From contig JADKFR010000001.1 in the NCBI GenBank assembly GCA_016717345.1, forward strand, positions 1 through 64,000: 64,000 nt of DNA, written 5' to 3'. Shown here in pieces: positions 36,815 to 47,305 of this stretch. The notes below the pieces were generated by a model. That model made no database searches. It had not been told where the DNA came from and saw only the letters and a program-made list of their open reading frames with translations. Every line of letters begins with the position of its first letter. Position 1 is the stretch's first letter. Source of the DNA: Propionibacteriaceae bacterium. Its GTDB lineage: Bacteria > Actinomycetota > Actinomycetes > Propionibacteriales > Propionibacteriaceae. A program made the translations under genes and the position numbers.

Positions 36815-38023
36815 TCACTTCAGTTCGCCGGTCTTCTTCGCTGCCCACGCGCCGTCGGTCACGGCGTAGACCGTGAGGACGCGGGAAACGGAATCTCCGA
36901 ACTCGTCGAAGGCGACCTTGCCGGTAGCGCCCTCGAAGCTCACCGAGGCCATGGCCTTGATGGTGGCTTCCCGGGCCGACTTGGCGTCGGTGGCCGAAGC
37001 CAGGCTGGTCTTCAGCGCCTGGATGATGGCGTTCGCCGCATCGTAGGAGTAGGCACCGTAGGCCTCGTAGCCCTCAGCGAAGCCAGCCGCCTTGTAGCCC
37101 TCAAGGAACGGCTTGGCAGACGCCAGCGTGTCAACCGGAGCACCCACCGAGGTGGCCAGGTCGCCATTCGTGCCGCCGAGCTTGACGAACTCTCCGGAGA
37201 AGATGCCGTCGCCGCCCATCAGCGGGATCTTGAGGCCCGCTGCCTTCATCTGCTTGGACAGCGGCCCTGCCTGCGGGTACTCGCCTCCGTAGTAGACGGC
37301 TTCGGGAGCGCCGCCCTTGATCTTGGAGATGACGGCGGAGAAGTTCTTGTCATCGGGGTTGATGGTCTCAGCCGCCACCACGGTGCCGCCGCCGGCGGTG
37401 AAAGCCTTGGCGAACTCGCTCACCAGGCCCTGACCGTAGGACTTCTTGTCATGGATGGTGGCGACCTTCTTGAAGCCCTCACCCAGCAGGTACTGCGCCG
37501 CGAACGGACCCTGGACCGAGTCGGTGGTGCAGGTGCGGAAGTAGTTCGCGTTCGGCCGGGCCGGCGCCGTGGCGAAGGCCGCGCCCTGGGTCAGGCTCGG
37601 GTTGGTGTTGGCCGGCGAGACCTGGACGATCTTGGCGGCGTCAAGGACCGGAATCACGCTTTGGGCGACCGAAGAGTTCAGGGTGCCAACCACACCGACG
37701 ACGGCAGCGTCGGACGCGAGCTTGGTGGCCGCGTTCTTGCCGGTGTCAGGCTTGGCCTCGTCGTCCTCGGCTGCCAACTCCAGCGTCCAGCCGGGGATGG
37801 TCTTGGCCTCGTTCGCCTGCCGGATCGCCAGGTCGACCGAGTTGCGGATACCCAGGCCGAGCGCGGACAGGTCACCCGACAGCGGTGCGATGACACCGAT
37901 CTTGGCGACCTTGGCGCCTGCGGTGCCGCCGGTCGCGGCGGGCTCGCGGGAGCCACAGCCTGCGAAGGCCAGCGATGCCGCCACGATCGCGACACCCGCG
38001 ATCTTGAAAGTACGTTTGTTCAC
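36815..38023 (-). CDS. livJ: branched-chain amino acid ABC transporter substrate-binding lipoprotein
   Basis: A 402-residue secreted binding protein of the periplasmic-binding type I fold (Leu/Ile/Val family). The signal peptide ends in the lipobox F-A-G-C with lipidated Cys23. The mature part begins with the typical V-A-K-I-G-V-I-A-P-L-S-G-D-L-S-A. The start is GTG 38023 with AGGAGG just upstream. It delivers ligand to LivH/LivM at the outer face of the membrane. The ligand is inferred from the family only. A near-perfect palindrome about 100 bases upstream may be its operator. Confidence 0.92.
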   Translation of the reverse strand: MNKRTFKIAGVAIVAASLAFAGCGSREPAATGGTAGAKVAKIGVIAPLSGDLSALGLGIRNSVDLAIRQANEAKTIPGWTLELAAEDDEAKPDTGKNAATKLASDAAVVGVVGTLNSSVAQSVIPVLDAAKIVQVSPANTNPSLTQGAAFATAPARPNANYFRTCTTDSVQGPFAAQYLLGEGFKKVATIHDKKSYGQGLVSEFAKAFTAGGGTVVAAETINPDDKNFSAVISKIKGGAPEAVYYGGEYPQAGPLSKQMKAAGLKIPLMGGDGIFSGEFVKLGGTNGDLATSVGAPVDTLASAKPFLEGYKAAGFAEGYEAYGAYSYDAANAIIQALKTSLASATDAKSAREATIKAMASVSFEGATGKVAFDEFGDSVSRVLTVYAVTDGAWAAKKTGELK

Positions 38024-38124
38024 ATTTCCTCCTGGTGAGCAGTAGCCCTCGCTACCCTGCCGTCTGCGCGGTTGGGCAAGGCTACGTGGCAGGCATCATT
38101 TGAGCACCCGTTTGTCTCACTTTT

Positions 38125-38143
38125 GTTACAGCACTGTTGTAAC
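38125..38143. promoter_or_regulatory. 19-base palindrome upstream of the liv operon
   Basis: GTTACAGCACTGTTGTAAC is an inverted repeat with one mismatch per arm, GTTACAgCA / TGtTGTAAC, centred about 110 bases upstream of the livJ start. Size and symmetry fit a dimeric repressor or activator of the TetR or GntR kind. Its AT-rich setting (38100-38145) stands out from flanking DNA, as expected for a promoter. Confidence 0.55.
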
Positions 38144-38207
38144 TGCCGACCACCGGGAAAGTGACCGCACCTCCCTGGGCGGGCCCCCGCGAGCAGTCCC
38201 GACGGGC

Positions 38208-39418
38208 TCAATCGAGCAGGTCGCGGGAAATTCCGTCGGCCAGGAGCCGCCCAGCCACCGTCAGGATCAAGCGTCCCCCCACGAGCCGTGCCCACCCCGC
38301 TGCGATCACCCCATCGACGCGTCGCCGCTCCGAACCGGTGAGCAGGGCGACGTCGAGTCCCTCGGACAGGCGCAGCTCGAGCAGCACGCGTTCCATCCGG
38401 CGCTGGCCCGCGTCGAGCACCTCCCTGGCCTCACCAGGGCTCTCCCGCCCACCAGGCGGGTGGTGTAGGTAGCGGGATGCCGCACGTTCCACCAGCGCAC
38501 TCCCCCGATATGGGAGTGGGCCCCGGGCCCGATTCCCCACCAGTTGTCGCTGCGCCAATAGGCGAGATTGTGGCGGCACTCATTTCCCGGCCTGGCCCAG
38601 TTGCTGACCTCGTAGGCACCCAGGCCGGCGCCGCTCAGGACTTCCTCAGCGATCAGGTAGTACGCGGCGTGGACGTCATCGTCGATGCCGGGCAGTTCGT
38701 GGCGCCGCATCCGCGCCGCGAGCCGGGTGCCCGGCTCGACGATGAGCGAGTAGGCGCTGACGTGGTCGGGGTCGAGGGCGAGCGCCGATTCCAGGCTCGC
38801 ACGCCAGTCGGCGGGCGACTCCCCCGGGGTGCCGTAGATGAGGTCAAGACTCACCGAGGAGAACCCGGCTTGCCTGGCCCAGCCGACGACCTGCTGGACC
38901 CGTCCAGTGGTGTGCCGGCGCTCCAGCACCTCAAGAACGTGGGGAACGCTCGACTGCATGCCCAGCGAAAGCCGGGTGAACCCGGCTTCGACCAGCGCCG
39001 CCAGGTACTCGCGATCCAGGGTTTCGGGGTTGGCTTCGGTGGTCACCTCGGCGTCCGGCGCCAGCTCGAAGCGCTCCCGGACGGAGTCGAGCAGCCCAGT
39101 CAGCTCCGCGGCCGACAGCAGCGTGGGGGTGCCACCACCGAAGAAGACGGTGCGCACCGCCGGCGGGCGGCCCAGCACGTCCAGGGCCAGATCGAGTTCG
39201 GCCCGCACCGCCCGCAGGTAGGCGTCCCGGCTGGATCCGGGGGCTGATCCGAGTTCGGTCGCGGTGTAGGTGTTGAAGTCGCAGTACCCGCAACGGGTGG
39301 CACAGAAGGGCACATGCAGGTACAGGCTCAGCGGGCGATCAGCGAGTGCGTCGAGGGCGGGTGCGGGCAGTGCGCCGTCGGCCGGGGCGGCCTCCCCCGG
39401 CGGAGGTGTGGACGGCAA
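38208..39418 (-). CDS. hemW: radical SAM heme chaperone HemW (frameshifted)
   Basis: A radical SAM protein of about 400 residues, read in two frames: 39418 to about 38450, then about 38450 to 38208. The cluster motif is C-A-T-R-C-G-Y-C, followed by F-F-G-G-G-T-P-T and S-L-G-M-Q-S. The family, once called anaerobic coproporphyrinogen oxidase, inserts heme into respiratory proteins. The first frame ends in a nonsense tail after T-Y-T-T-R-L-V-G-G; the second resumes with P-G-E-A-R-E-V-L-D-A-G and the C-terminal winged-helix part. One G is missing from a GGCGGG run near 38448-38456. The start is uncertain: TTG 39418 after GGGCGGGG is possible, and the frame overlaps the MTA phosphorylase end if longer. 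Confidence 0.88.
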
Positions 39419-39431
39419 GACCCCGCCCGCT

Positions 39432-40247
39432 TCAGGGGAGCTCGAACGGCAATGGTTGGCCGTCCAGCGCGCGGCGGCAGGCGCAGGACGCCCGAGAGTC
39501 CGGCTCGCTACCAGGCATGGCAGCAATTGTCCGCTTGAGCAGCGCCTTCATCCGTTCGATATTGCCACCGAACTGGGCGAGGACTTCGGCGTGGGTCACG
39601 GCTTCGCCGCCGTCCACGCCGGCGTCGTGGTCGGTCACCAGGCAGACCGTGGTGAAGCACATGGCCAGTTCGCGAGCCACTGACGCCTCCGGCATGCCGG
39701 TCATGCCCACCACGGTGCCGCCGGATGCGGCATGCCAGCGGGACTCCGCCTTGGTCGAGAACCGTGGCCCGTTGATCACGACCAGCGTGCCGCCGTCGAC
39801 CGGACGGACGTCAGCGTCGGCGGCCCCGAGCACCGCGGCGCGACCGCGCGGGCAGTACGGATCGGCAAATCCGACGTGCACCACCTGACCCTTGCCGTGG
39901 TAGACGGTGTGCTTCCGACCCCAGGTGCGATCGATCACCTGATCGGGGACCACGAACGTACCCGGGCCCAGTTCCGGACGCAGGGAGCCCACCGCGGCCG
40001 GCGCGATCACCTGGCGGACGCCCACGCTGCGCAGAGCCCACAGGTTCGCCCGGTAGTTGACCCGGTGCGGTGGAAATTGGTGTCGCTGCCCGTGTCGCGG
40101 GACGAACGCCACCCGCCGTCCGGCCACGTCGCCGATCGTCAGCGGCGCGCTCGGCGGGCCGAAGGGGGTCGAGGGCAGGACTGTGGTGGCGTTGCTCAGG
40201 AACTGGTAGAAGCCCGTGCCGCCGATGATGCCGATCTCTGCGTCCAT
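39432..40247 (-). CDS. S-methyl-5'-thioadenosine phosphorylase family protein
   Basis: A 271-residue purine phosphorylase of the MTAP/PNP type II family. The N-terminus reads I-G-I-I-G-G-T-G-F-Y, the phosphate and ribose sites are marked by V-P-R-H-G-Q-R-H and P-H-R-V-N-Y-R-A-N, and the base site by G-P-R-F-S-T-K-A-E-S and G-M-T-G-M-P-E-A. It cleaves methylthioadenosine or a related nucleoside to free base and ribose-1-phosphate. The start is ATG 40247 (M-D-A-E-I-G); longer readings lack a site. The last 25 residues, Cys- and Arg-rich, are unusual. Substrate could also be inosine or guanosine. Confidence 0.88.
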   Translation of the reverse strand: MDAEIGIIGGTGFYQFLSNATTVLPSTPFGPPSAPLTIGDVAGRRVAFVPRHGQRHQFPPHRVNYRANLWALRSVGVRQVIAPAAVGSLRPELGPGTFVVPDQVIDRTWGRKHTVYHGKGQVVHVGFADPYCPRGRAAVLGAADADVRPVDGGTLVVINGPRFSTKAESRWHAASGGTVVGMTGMPEASVARELAMCFTTVCLVTDHDAGVDGGEAVTHAEVLAQFGGNIERMKALLKRTIAAMPGSEPDSRASCACRRALDGQPLPFELP

Positions 40248-40290
40248 GGTTGTCCAGCCTATTGCCCAGCCGTCGGCGCGGTCAGCCGAC

Positions 40291-42125
<1,835 letters not shown>

Positions 42126-42196
42126 GCAGCTTTCCTGGTAGTGGGACAGCTATTCACGATAGCGTGTGCGCGCACTCCCACGACGCCCGGCACGTT

Positions 42197-42225
42197 TTGG
42201 CTCGGGTCTGGCTCTTTGGTAGAGT
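42197..42225 (+). promoter_or_regulatory. rpsT promoter
   Basis: TTGGCT (42197-42202) and TAGAGT (42220-42225) are 17 bases apart, a good sigma-70-type promoter, with rpsT starting 77 bases after the -10. The leader between them has no obvious structure. Confidence 0.65.
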
Positions 42226-42302
42226 CAGTGGTCGCGTTCGTGCTCGGACGCCCCCATGCTTCATATCAGCTCAGCACCAACACCGAACAAGAGGCAAGCC
42301 CT

Positions 42303-42563
42303 GTGGCAAACATCAAGTCCCAGAAGAAGCGGATCCTGACCAACGAAAAGGCCCGGCTGCGCAACAAGGCTGTCAAGTCCTCGCTGCGCACCCACGTGCG
42401 CAAGTTCAACGAGGCTGTTGCCGCCGGTGACGTCGACAAGGCCCAGGCCATGGCTCGCGAGGCCTGCCGTCAACTCGATCGGGCTGCGTCGAAGGGTGTC
42501 ATCCACCCCAACCAGGCAGCCAACCGCAAGTCGGCTATCGCCACTCAGGCCGCCGCCCTCTGA
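42303..42563 (+). CDS. rpsT: 30S ribosomal protein S20
   Basis: An 86-residue basic helical protein (starts V/M-A-N-I-K-S-Q-K-K-R-I, contains L-R-N-K-A-V-K-S-S-L-R-T and ends A-A-A-L), the standard S20 length and sequence. It binds the 5' domain and h44 of 16S rRNA during 30S assembly. GTG 42303 is the start, giving M-A-N-I-K. It is transcribed alone, from a clear promoter, and ended by a strong terminator. Confidence 0.97.
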   Translation: MANIKSQKKRILTNEKARLRNKAVKSSLRTHVRKFNEAVAAGDVDKAQAMAREACRQLDRAASKGVIHPNQAANRKSAIATQAAAL

Positions 42564-42572
42564 CCTGCTGCC

Positions 42573-42602
42573 AAGACGCCGCCCTTTGGGGCGGCGTCTT
42601 TG
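42573..42602 (+). terminator. intrinsic terminator after rpsT
   Basis: A perfect 12-base stem (AAGACGCCGCCC 42573-42584 with GGGCGGCGTCTT 42589-42600) closes on the loop TTTG and runs into TTTG. It lies between rpsT and the convergent holA, so it may serve both strands. Confidence 0.9.
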
Positions 42603-42654
42603 CTGTCACCCCGCTGAGGCTCCCGCCCGGTGATGGGTTCCTGCCCGGCTCCCG

Positions 42655-43638
42655 CTAGGTTCGGCGGCAGGCAATGACGGTCAGGACGACCTGTTCGAGG
42701 GCGAACCCCGGATCGCTGGCGGCTCCCTTGATCTGAGCGTCCGCGACGGCTACCGCTTGGATGGCCCTGGCCACTCCGGTGGGCTTCCAATCATGGGATT
42801 GGCGAGCCAGGTCCTTGATCTTCCAGGGTGGCACGCCGATCTGTCGGGCGAGATCGGCGTCCCGCTGCCGGGGGTCGCGGGCATCGAGATACTTACCCAG
42901 GCTGCGCAGGGCGGACGAGAGCGCGCTGGTGATCAACACTGCGGCGACCCCCGTGGACAGCGCCCACCGCAACTTGCCCAGAGCCCCTTCAGCTCGCCCG
43001 TTGAGAGCGTCGTCAGCGACCGCAAAGCTGGTCACCTCAGCCCGACCGCCGAAGTAGCGACGGACCTGCGCGGTCGTGACCACGCCGTCCTCGCTGTCGT
43101 CCAGCAGTTGCCGGATCGCGCCGCTCACCGTCCGCAGGTCACTGCCCACGGCATCAACCAGAGCCGCGGCCGCGGCTGCCTCCACCCGGCCACCGTGGCG
43201 GCGGGCTTCCGCGGTCACAAACTGCGGAACGTCCCAGGACTTGACCGCTGGGCACTCGACCACCCTGACTCGGGCCTTCTTGAGCCGGTCCAGGACCGCT
43301 TTCCCCTTGACTCCACCGGGATGGACAAGGGCCAGCGCGAGGTCATCGCCGGGATCCGTGGCGAGCGCGACCAGGGCATCCGCCACCTCGGGGCCCAGTT
43401 CCGGGAGGTCATTGACCACCAGGATGCTGGCCGCGGCGAACAACGATCCCCCGGCAGCCTCAGCCAGGGACCCCGTGTCGGTTGTCGCGGCGCTCACCCT
43501 GATGAGGGTGGCCTCCGGACGCTCCGCGAGGGCCGACTGCACGTAGCCGTCCACCGCCCGTTCGGCGAGCAGGGATTCCGGACCGGTCACCAGAAGCGGA
43601 TGACCGAAGGGAGGAGGGATTTCCACAGCAATCAGCAT
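42655..43638 (-). CDS. holA: DNA polymerase III delta subunit
   Basis: A 327-residue AAA+-fold clamp-loader subunit. The N-terminus gives L-L-V-T-G-P-E-S-L-L-A-E-R-A-V, and motifs typical of actinobacterial HolA follow: G-S-L-F-A-A-A-S-I-L-V-V, S-D-L-R-T-V-S-G-A-I and a final G-F-A-L-E-Q-V-V-L. It opens the beta clamp on DNA during replication. Start ATG 43638 (M-L-I-A-V-E-I); GTG at the fifth codon is an alternative. It lies downstream of comEA-comEC in many actinobacteria, but here the TRIC gene pair on the other strand is inserted between. Confidence 0.9.
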   Translation of the reverse strand: MLIAVEIPPPFGHPLLVTGPESLLAERAVDGYVQSALAERPEATLIRVSAATTDTGSLAEAAGGSLFAAASILVVNDLPELGPEVADALVALATDPGDDLALALVHPGGVKGKAVLDRLKKARVRVVECPAVKSWDVPQFVTAEARRHGGRVEAAAAAALVDAVGSDLRTVSGAIRQLLDDSEDGVVTTAQVRRYFGGRAEVTSFAVADDALNGRAEGALGKLRWALSTGVAAVLITSALSSALRSLGKYLDARDPRQRDADLARQIGVPPWKIKDLARQSHDWKPTGVARAIQAVAVADAQIKGAASDPGFALEQVVLTVIACRRT

Positions 43639-44099
43639 GCCATCGCCCGCCGACACTTCGTGCGCGACCCCGCCCTGGCGGCGGCAGTCCGAGGCACCGT
43701 CCAGGCCCTGGGACGAGCCGGCGCACAAACGAAGGCCGGGCTCGAAATGTGCCCGGCCTTCGCTTGAATTGTTCGGGGGAGGACGACTCCCGGACTCGTG
43801 TGGTCTGAGATCTGCCCGTCCGTCTCGGCGAGCGTCGGCGATGCTTCGTCGGCAATCCATCCGGAATCCACACGATCGCTTCTCTCATCTACGCCGTTCC
43901 CTCAGGTCTTGCGTTCGATGACTTCTGCGTGATTCAGGTCTACGCCTACCCGGAACCCGCCACAAGACCCCGTGGAGAAGAATCTCCTGAAGGGATCTTG
44001 AGTATCGGCGCGCCGCTTGGCGCCGGCTCCGTGGCGCCCTCGACCCTCACAGGTCGGAACCAGAACCAGTTCGTTTAGGCTCACTTCAGGAGGTAGCCG
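43639..44099. other. 461-base divergent intergenic region
   Basis: The region separates holA (minus) from the small gene at 44100 (plus). It holds a strong hairpin at 43730-43762 and a -10 candidate TAGGCT at 44076-44081. Short minus-strand frames exist but have poor codon use and no convincing start. I see no gene here. Confidence 0.5.
43730..43762. terminator. 12-base stem hairpin upstream of holA
   Basis: CGAAGGCCGGGC (43730-43741) pairs perfectly with GCCCGGCCTTCG (43751-43762) around a 9-base loop. On the minus strand it is followed by TTTGT, a weak T-tract, 92 bases before the holA start. It could end a short transcript or attenuate holA. Confidence 0.55.
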
Positions 44100-44333
44100 A
44101 TGGACGTTCCGACAGGGTTGTGGTCCTACCTCAGCTTCGGGGTCCAGGACACTCTGACCGACGCCGGGGAACTGGTGCCCCGGCCGGGTGGCCGAGGACT
44201 CGCACCGAACCACCATCCGTCCTGCTACGCCGACGATGACGCCCTGGCCGCCAGCGTGCGGCTCCACGCCCACATCGCTGTCGACCATCTGTTCGGCGTC
44301 GCCGACGTCAATCGGCCGCTGGTGGTCGGGTGA
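44100..44333 (+). CDS. hypothetical small protein upstream of TRIC channel
   Basis: A 77-residue protein (starts M-D-V-P-T-G-L-W-S-Y-L-S-F-G-V-Q-D, ends V-N-R-P-L-V-V-G). I do not recognise the family. It has no membrane segment or signal peptide, has several His residues (P-N-H-H-P-S, L-H-A-H-I-A-V-D-H) that could bind metal, and a moderately acidic first half. It is likely real: AGGAGG lies 6 bases before ATG 44100, a -10 TAGGCT lies upstream, and its stop overlaps the GTG of the next gene (GTGA), so translation is coupled to the channel gene. Confidence 0.55.
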   Translation: MDVPTGLWSYLSFGVQDTLTDAGELVPRPGGRGLAPNHHPSCYADDDALAASVRLHAHIAVDHLFGVADVNRPLVVG

Positions 44334-44968
44334 GCATCGATCCTGTGTTCCTGCTACTCGTGCTGGATCTGGCGGGCGTCCTGGTCTTCGCCGTGGACGG
44401 CGGTCTGACGGCGCGGGCGGCCACCCGGCTGGACATCGTCGGCGTCGTCAGCCTGGGCATGATCACCGCCCTGGGTGGCGGCGTCATCCGTGACATCCTG
44501 CTGCCCGACCTTCCCCCGGCCGCGCTGCGCGATTGGCGGTACCTCGCCGTGGCCCTGGTCGGCGGACTGGTGGCCTACGCGGCATCGGAACGGGTCCATC
44601 GGACGACCGCCCGTCCGATCAAGGTCCTCGATGCCGCCGGACTCAGCCTGTTCGCGGTGACGGGTGCGTCCAAGGCCCTCGCCTTCGGCCTCGGACCCTT
44701 CCCGGCCGCTCTGGTCGGCATGATCGCAGCGGTTGGCGGCGGCACCCTGCGCGACATGATGGTCGGCAAGGTCCCAGGCATCCTCACCGGTGGCCTGTAT
44801 GCCATCCCGGCGCTGACGGGTGCCGGCATCGTCGTCGTCAGTGCTGCCGTGGGAGCGGAATCCCACCTGGTGCTGCCCGCTGCCGCCCTGGTCGTCTTCA
44901 CGGTGCGGATGCTTGGCCTGCACTTCGACCTGGAACCGCCCAGCGCACCAGCCCCACCCACAACCTGA
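44330..44968 (+). CDS. TRIC-type cation channel family protein (UPF0126)
   Basis: A 212-residue membrane protein with seven hydrophobic segments arranged as two similar halves, each with G-G-G-x-x-R-D (G-G-G-V-I-R-D-I-L and G-G-G-T-L-R-D-M-M). This repeated motif marks the bacterial TRIC family of trimeric K+ permeable channels. The start is GTG 44330. It is coupled to the small gene upstream and converges with comEC after 12 bases. Confidence 0.93.
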   Translation: MSIDPVFLLLVLDLAGVLVFAVDGGLTARAATRLDIVGVVSLGMITALGGGVIRDILLPDLPPAALRDWRYLAVALVGGLVAYAASERVHRTTARPIKVLDAAGLSLFAVTGASKALAFGLGPFPAALVGMIAAVGGGTLRDMMVGKVPGILTGGLYAIPALTGAGIVVVSAAVGAESHLVLPAAALVVFTVRMLGLHFDLEPPSAPAPPTT

Positions 44969-44980
44969 GGAGACGACCCG

Positions 44981-47305
44981 TCATCCAGCACGCTCCAGGG
45001 TGACGCGGAGTCCACCCTCGGACCTGGACACGGCCAGGGACCCCGAGGTGTCCGTCCGATGGACGACGGAGCCGATCTCGGCCAGGAGTCGTAGGGCGTT
45101 GGGCGAGGGGTGCCCATAGTCGTTGTCGAGGCCGACTCCGATGAGCGCCACGGGCGCACCGACGGCGCTCAGGAACTCCCGGGACTGCCGAGCCGATCCA
45201 TGGTGGGGCACGATCAGCACGTCCGCCGACAGATCGCCGGAAGCCCGCAGGGCGGCGGACTGCCCGTCCAGTTCGAGATCTCCGGTGGTCATCACCGAGA
45301 GCGACGGCGTCCGGATGCGCACCAGCAGCGACGCGTCGTTCTCCGCGCTGGATTCCCCCTCCCCGCCTGTCTCTGCCCCCACGGGAGTTGCCGAGAGCAC
45401 CTCCACCCGGGCCTCGCCCACGCTCAGGACCAAGCCCGGGACGCCGGTGAGCCAGGGCGCCGAAGGCACAGCCGCCCGGACTGACTCCACCCCGCCGGCC
45501 GGCTGCCGAGCCGCTCCTGCCAGAATGGCGTCGACGGGCCGCCCGCCCAACCCTGCGGTGCCACCGACATGGTCGGCGTGGAAGTGGGAGATCACCAGCA
45601 GTGGCACCCGGTCCACCCCCAGCCCGGCGAGGCAGCGTTCCAGCAGCTTCGGCTCGGGCCCGGTGTCGATCACGATCGCCTGGCCCGCCGCCACCGTGAC
45701 GACCGTCGCCGACCCCTGACCGACATCGCAGGCCACCACCTGCCACTGCGGCGGCGGCCACCCTGGGACGGTGAGCGGCCGCAGCACCGAGGTGACCAGC
45801 GCGAGCGCCAGCAACAGCGAGGGCCAGCGTCGTCGCAGCACCCGCTCCCCCACCGCCAGTGCGGTCAGGCAGGCCACCGTCACGATCGCCACACCACCCG
45901 GCGAGAGCGGCCACGAGATGGCGGGGGTGGGCAGTGCGGCACCGAGGTGGGCTATCCAGCACAGGGCCTGCGCGCCCCAGCCGGCAATCCAGGCCAGGAC
46001 GGCGGCCACCGCAGGGGCAAACGGCGCAACCACGGCACAGGCCAGCCCGACCACCGTCGTCGGCCCGACCAGCGGCCCGGCGGCCAGGTTGGTCAGCAGG
46101 CCGACGAGGCTGACCTGCCCTGACAACACCGTGACCACCGGCTGGGTGGCCAATTGGGCTGCCAGCGGCACGGCCAGCGCTTCGGCCAGGGCTCGCGGCT
46201 GCCAGGTGGCCAGGGCGTCGGTCCAGCGGCCGGCCCACCCGATGATCCCGCCACTGGCCACCACGGAGAGGATGAACCCGAACGAGCCCGAGAGCCACGG
46301 ATCGATCAGCAACAACCCGATGACGGACCACGAAAGGTACCGCAACCCCTGTTGCCGACCGCCCCAACCGAGAGCGGCCAGCCCGACGGAGCCCATCGCG
46401 GCTGCCCTCAGCACGCTGGGCTCACTGTGGCACAGGACCACAAAGGCTGCGACGCCCACCACTGCGGTCAGCCGCAGCCACCACCCCCGCACCCCCACCC
46501 GACGGGCAAGCCATAGCAGGCTGGCCAGCAGGAGGGTGAGATTGGCACCCGAGACGGCCGTGAGGTGGGTCAACCCGGTGACCTGGAAGTCCGCCTTCAC
46601 CTCTGCCGTCACCAGTGAGGTGTCACCCACCACCAGGGCAGGCAACAGCGCCGCCGGTTCGGCCGGGAGCCCTGCCGCCGCCTCACGCAGCGCCTGCCGG
46701 GTGCGATGGACGGCCATTGCCACGCCATCGGGTTCCTCGATCACCAGCGGCGGTTCGCGCGCCCGTCCAATCGCGCCGACAGCGTCGTCGGACTCGGCCG
46801 GCTCCAGGCGCAGGGTCGCCCGGATCCGGCTGCCGGGCACCACCGCCTGCCACGCCTGGGCTCGTTCGCCGCCCGCGACGAGTCGCACCTGCTGGCCCAG
46901 GAGCCATTGCTGCCCGCGGCCCTCGACGCGGTCGACCCGACTGATCGACCACCAGGAGGAACCATGAGCTCCGTCGCCGACGTGGGCGCCGGGACCGACG
47001 ACCGACTCCACCGTGACGATGGCGTGCTGGGCTGCGAGTTCGGCCAGGGGCCCGCCATGGACCACCGCGCTGCGCGTGCCCGCCAGGCCCGCCGTGACCA
47101 GCACGAGCAGTGCAACGGCGGTCACCAGCCACCGGCGACGGCGCAGCGCCAGCACCGCCACCGCCAACCCCCCACCGAGGGCACCCCACAGCAGCCCTGG
47201 GCTCCCCAGAGTCCCCACCCAGGTGCCGAACCAGGCCCCACCCGCCAGCACCGGCCCCCGCAGGTCGAGGGGCGCGGTGTCGTCGGCTCCCGGGAAAGGG
47301 CTCAT
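44981..47305 (-). CDS. comEC: ComEC/Rec2 DNA uptake channel protein
   Basis: A 774-residue membrane protein. N-terminal segments precede an OB-fold-like loop (DUF4131-type), a competence domain with about eight membrane segments (L-T-H-L-T-A-V-S-G-A-N, Y-L-S-W-S-V-I-G-L-L-L), and a C-terminal metallo-beta-lactamase domain with H-F-H-A-D-H-V-G-G and P-H-H-G-S-A. It forms the channel that passes single-stranded DNA during natural transformation. Motifs are intact. It overlaps comEA by four bases. Pilus genes for DNA capture are not in the window. Confidence 0.94.
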   Translation of the reverse strand: MSPFPGADDTAPLDLRGPVLAGGAWFGTWVGTLGSPGLLWGALGGGLAVAVLALRRRRWLVTAVALLVLVTAGLAGTRSAVVHGGPLAELAAQHAIVTVESVVGPGAHVGDGAHGSSWWSISRVDRVEGRGQQWLLGQQVRLVAGGERAQAWQAVVPGSRIRATLRLEPAESDDAVGAIGRAREPPLVIEEPDGVAMAVHRTRQALREAAAGLPAEPAALLPALVVGDTSLVTAEVKADFQVTGLTHLTAVSGANLTLLLASLLWLARRVGVRGWWLRLTAVVGVAAFVVLCHSEPSVLRAAAMGSVGLAALGWGGRQQGLRYLSWSVIGLLLIDPWLSGSFGFILSVVASGGIIGWAGRWTDALATWQPRALAEALAVPLAAQLATQPVVTVLSGQVSLVGLLTNLAAGPLVGPTTVVGLACAVVAPFAPAVAAVLAWIAGWGAQALCWIAHLGAALPTPAISWPLSPGGVAIVTVACLTALAVGERVLRRRWPSLLLALALVTSVLRPLTVPGWPPPQWQVVACDVGQGSATVVTVAAGQAIVIDTGPEPKLLERCLAGLGVDRVPLLVISHFHADHVGGTAGLGGRPVDAILAGAARQPAGGVESVRAAVPSAPWLTGVPGLVLSVGEARVEVLSATPVGAETGGEGESSAENDASLLVRIRTPSLSVMTTGDLELDGQSAALRASGDLSADVLIVPHHGSARQSREFLSAVGAPVALIGVGLDNDYGHPSPNALRLLAEIGSVVHRTDTSGSLAVSRSEGGLRVTLERAG

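Noticed and set aside
43632..43871. 79-codon minus-strand frame in the gap upstream of holA
   Set aside because: Weak third-position GC, no clear start, and it reads through the 43730-43762 hairpin.
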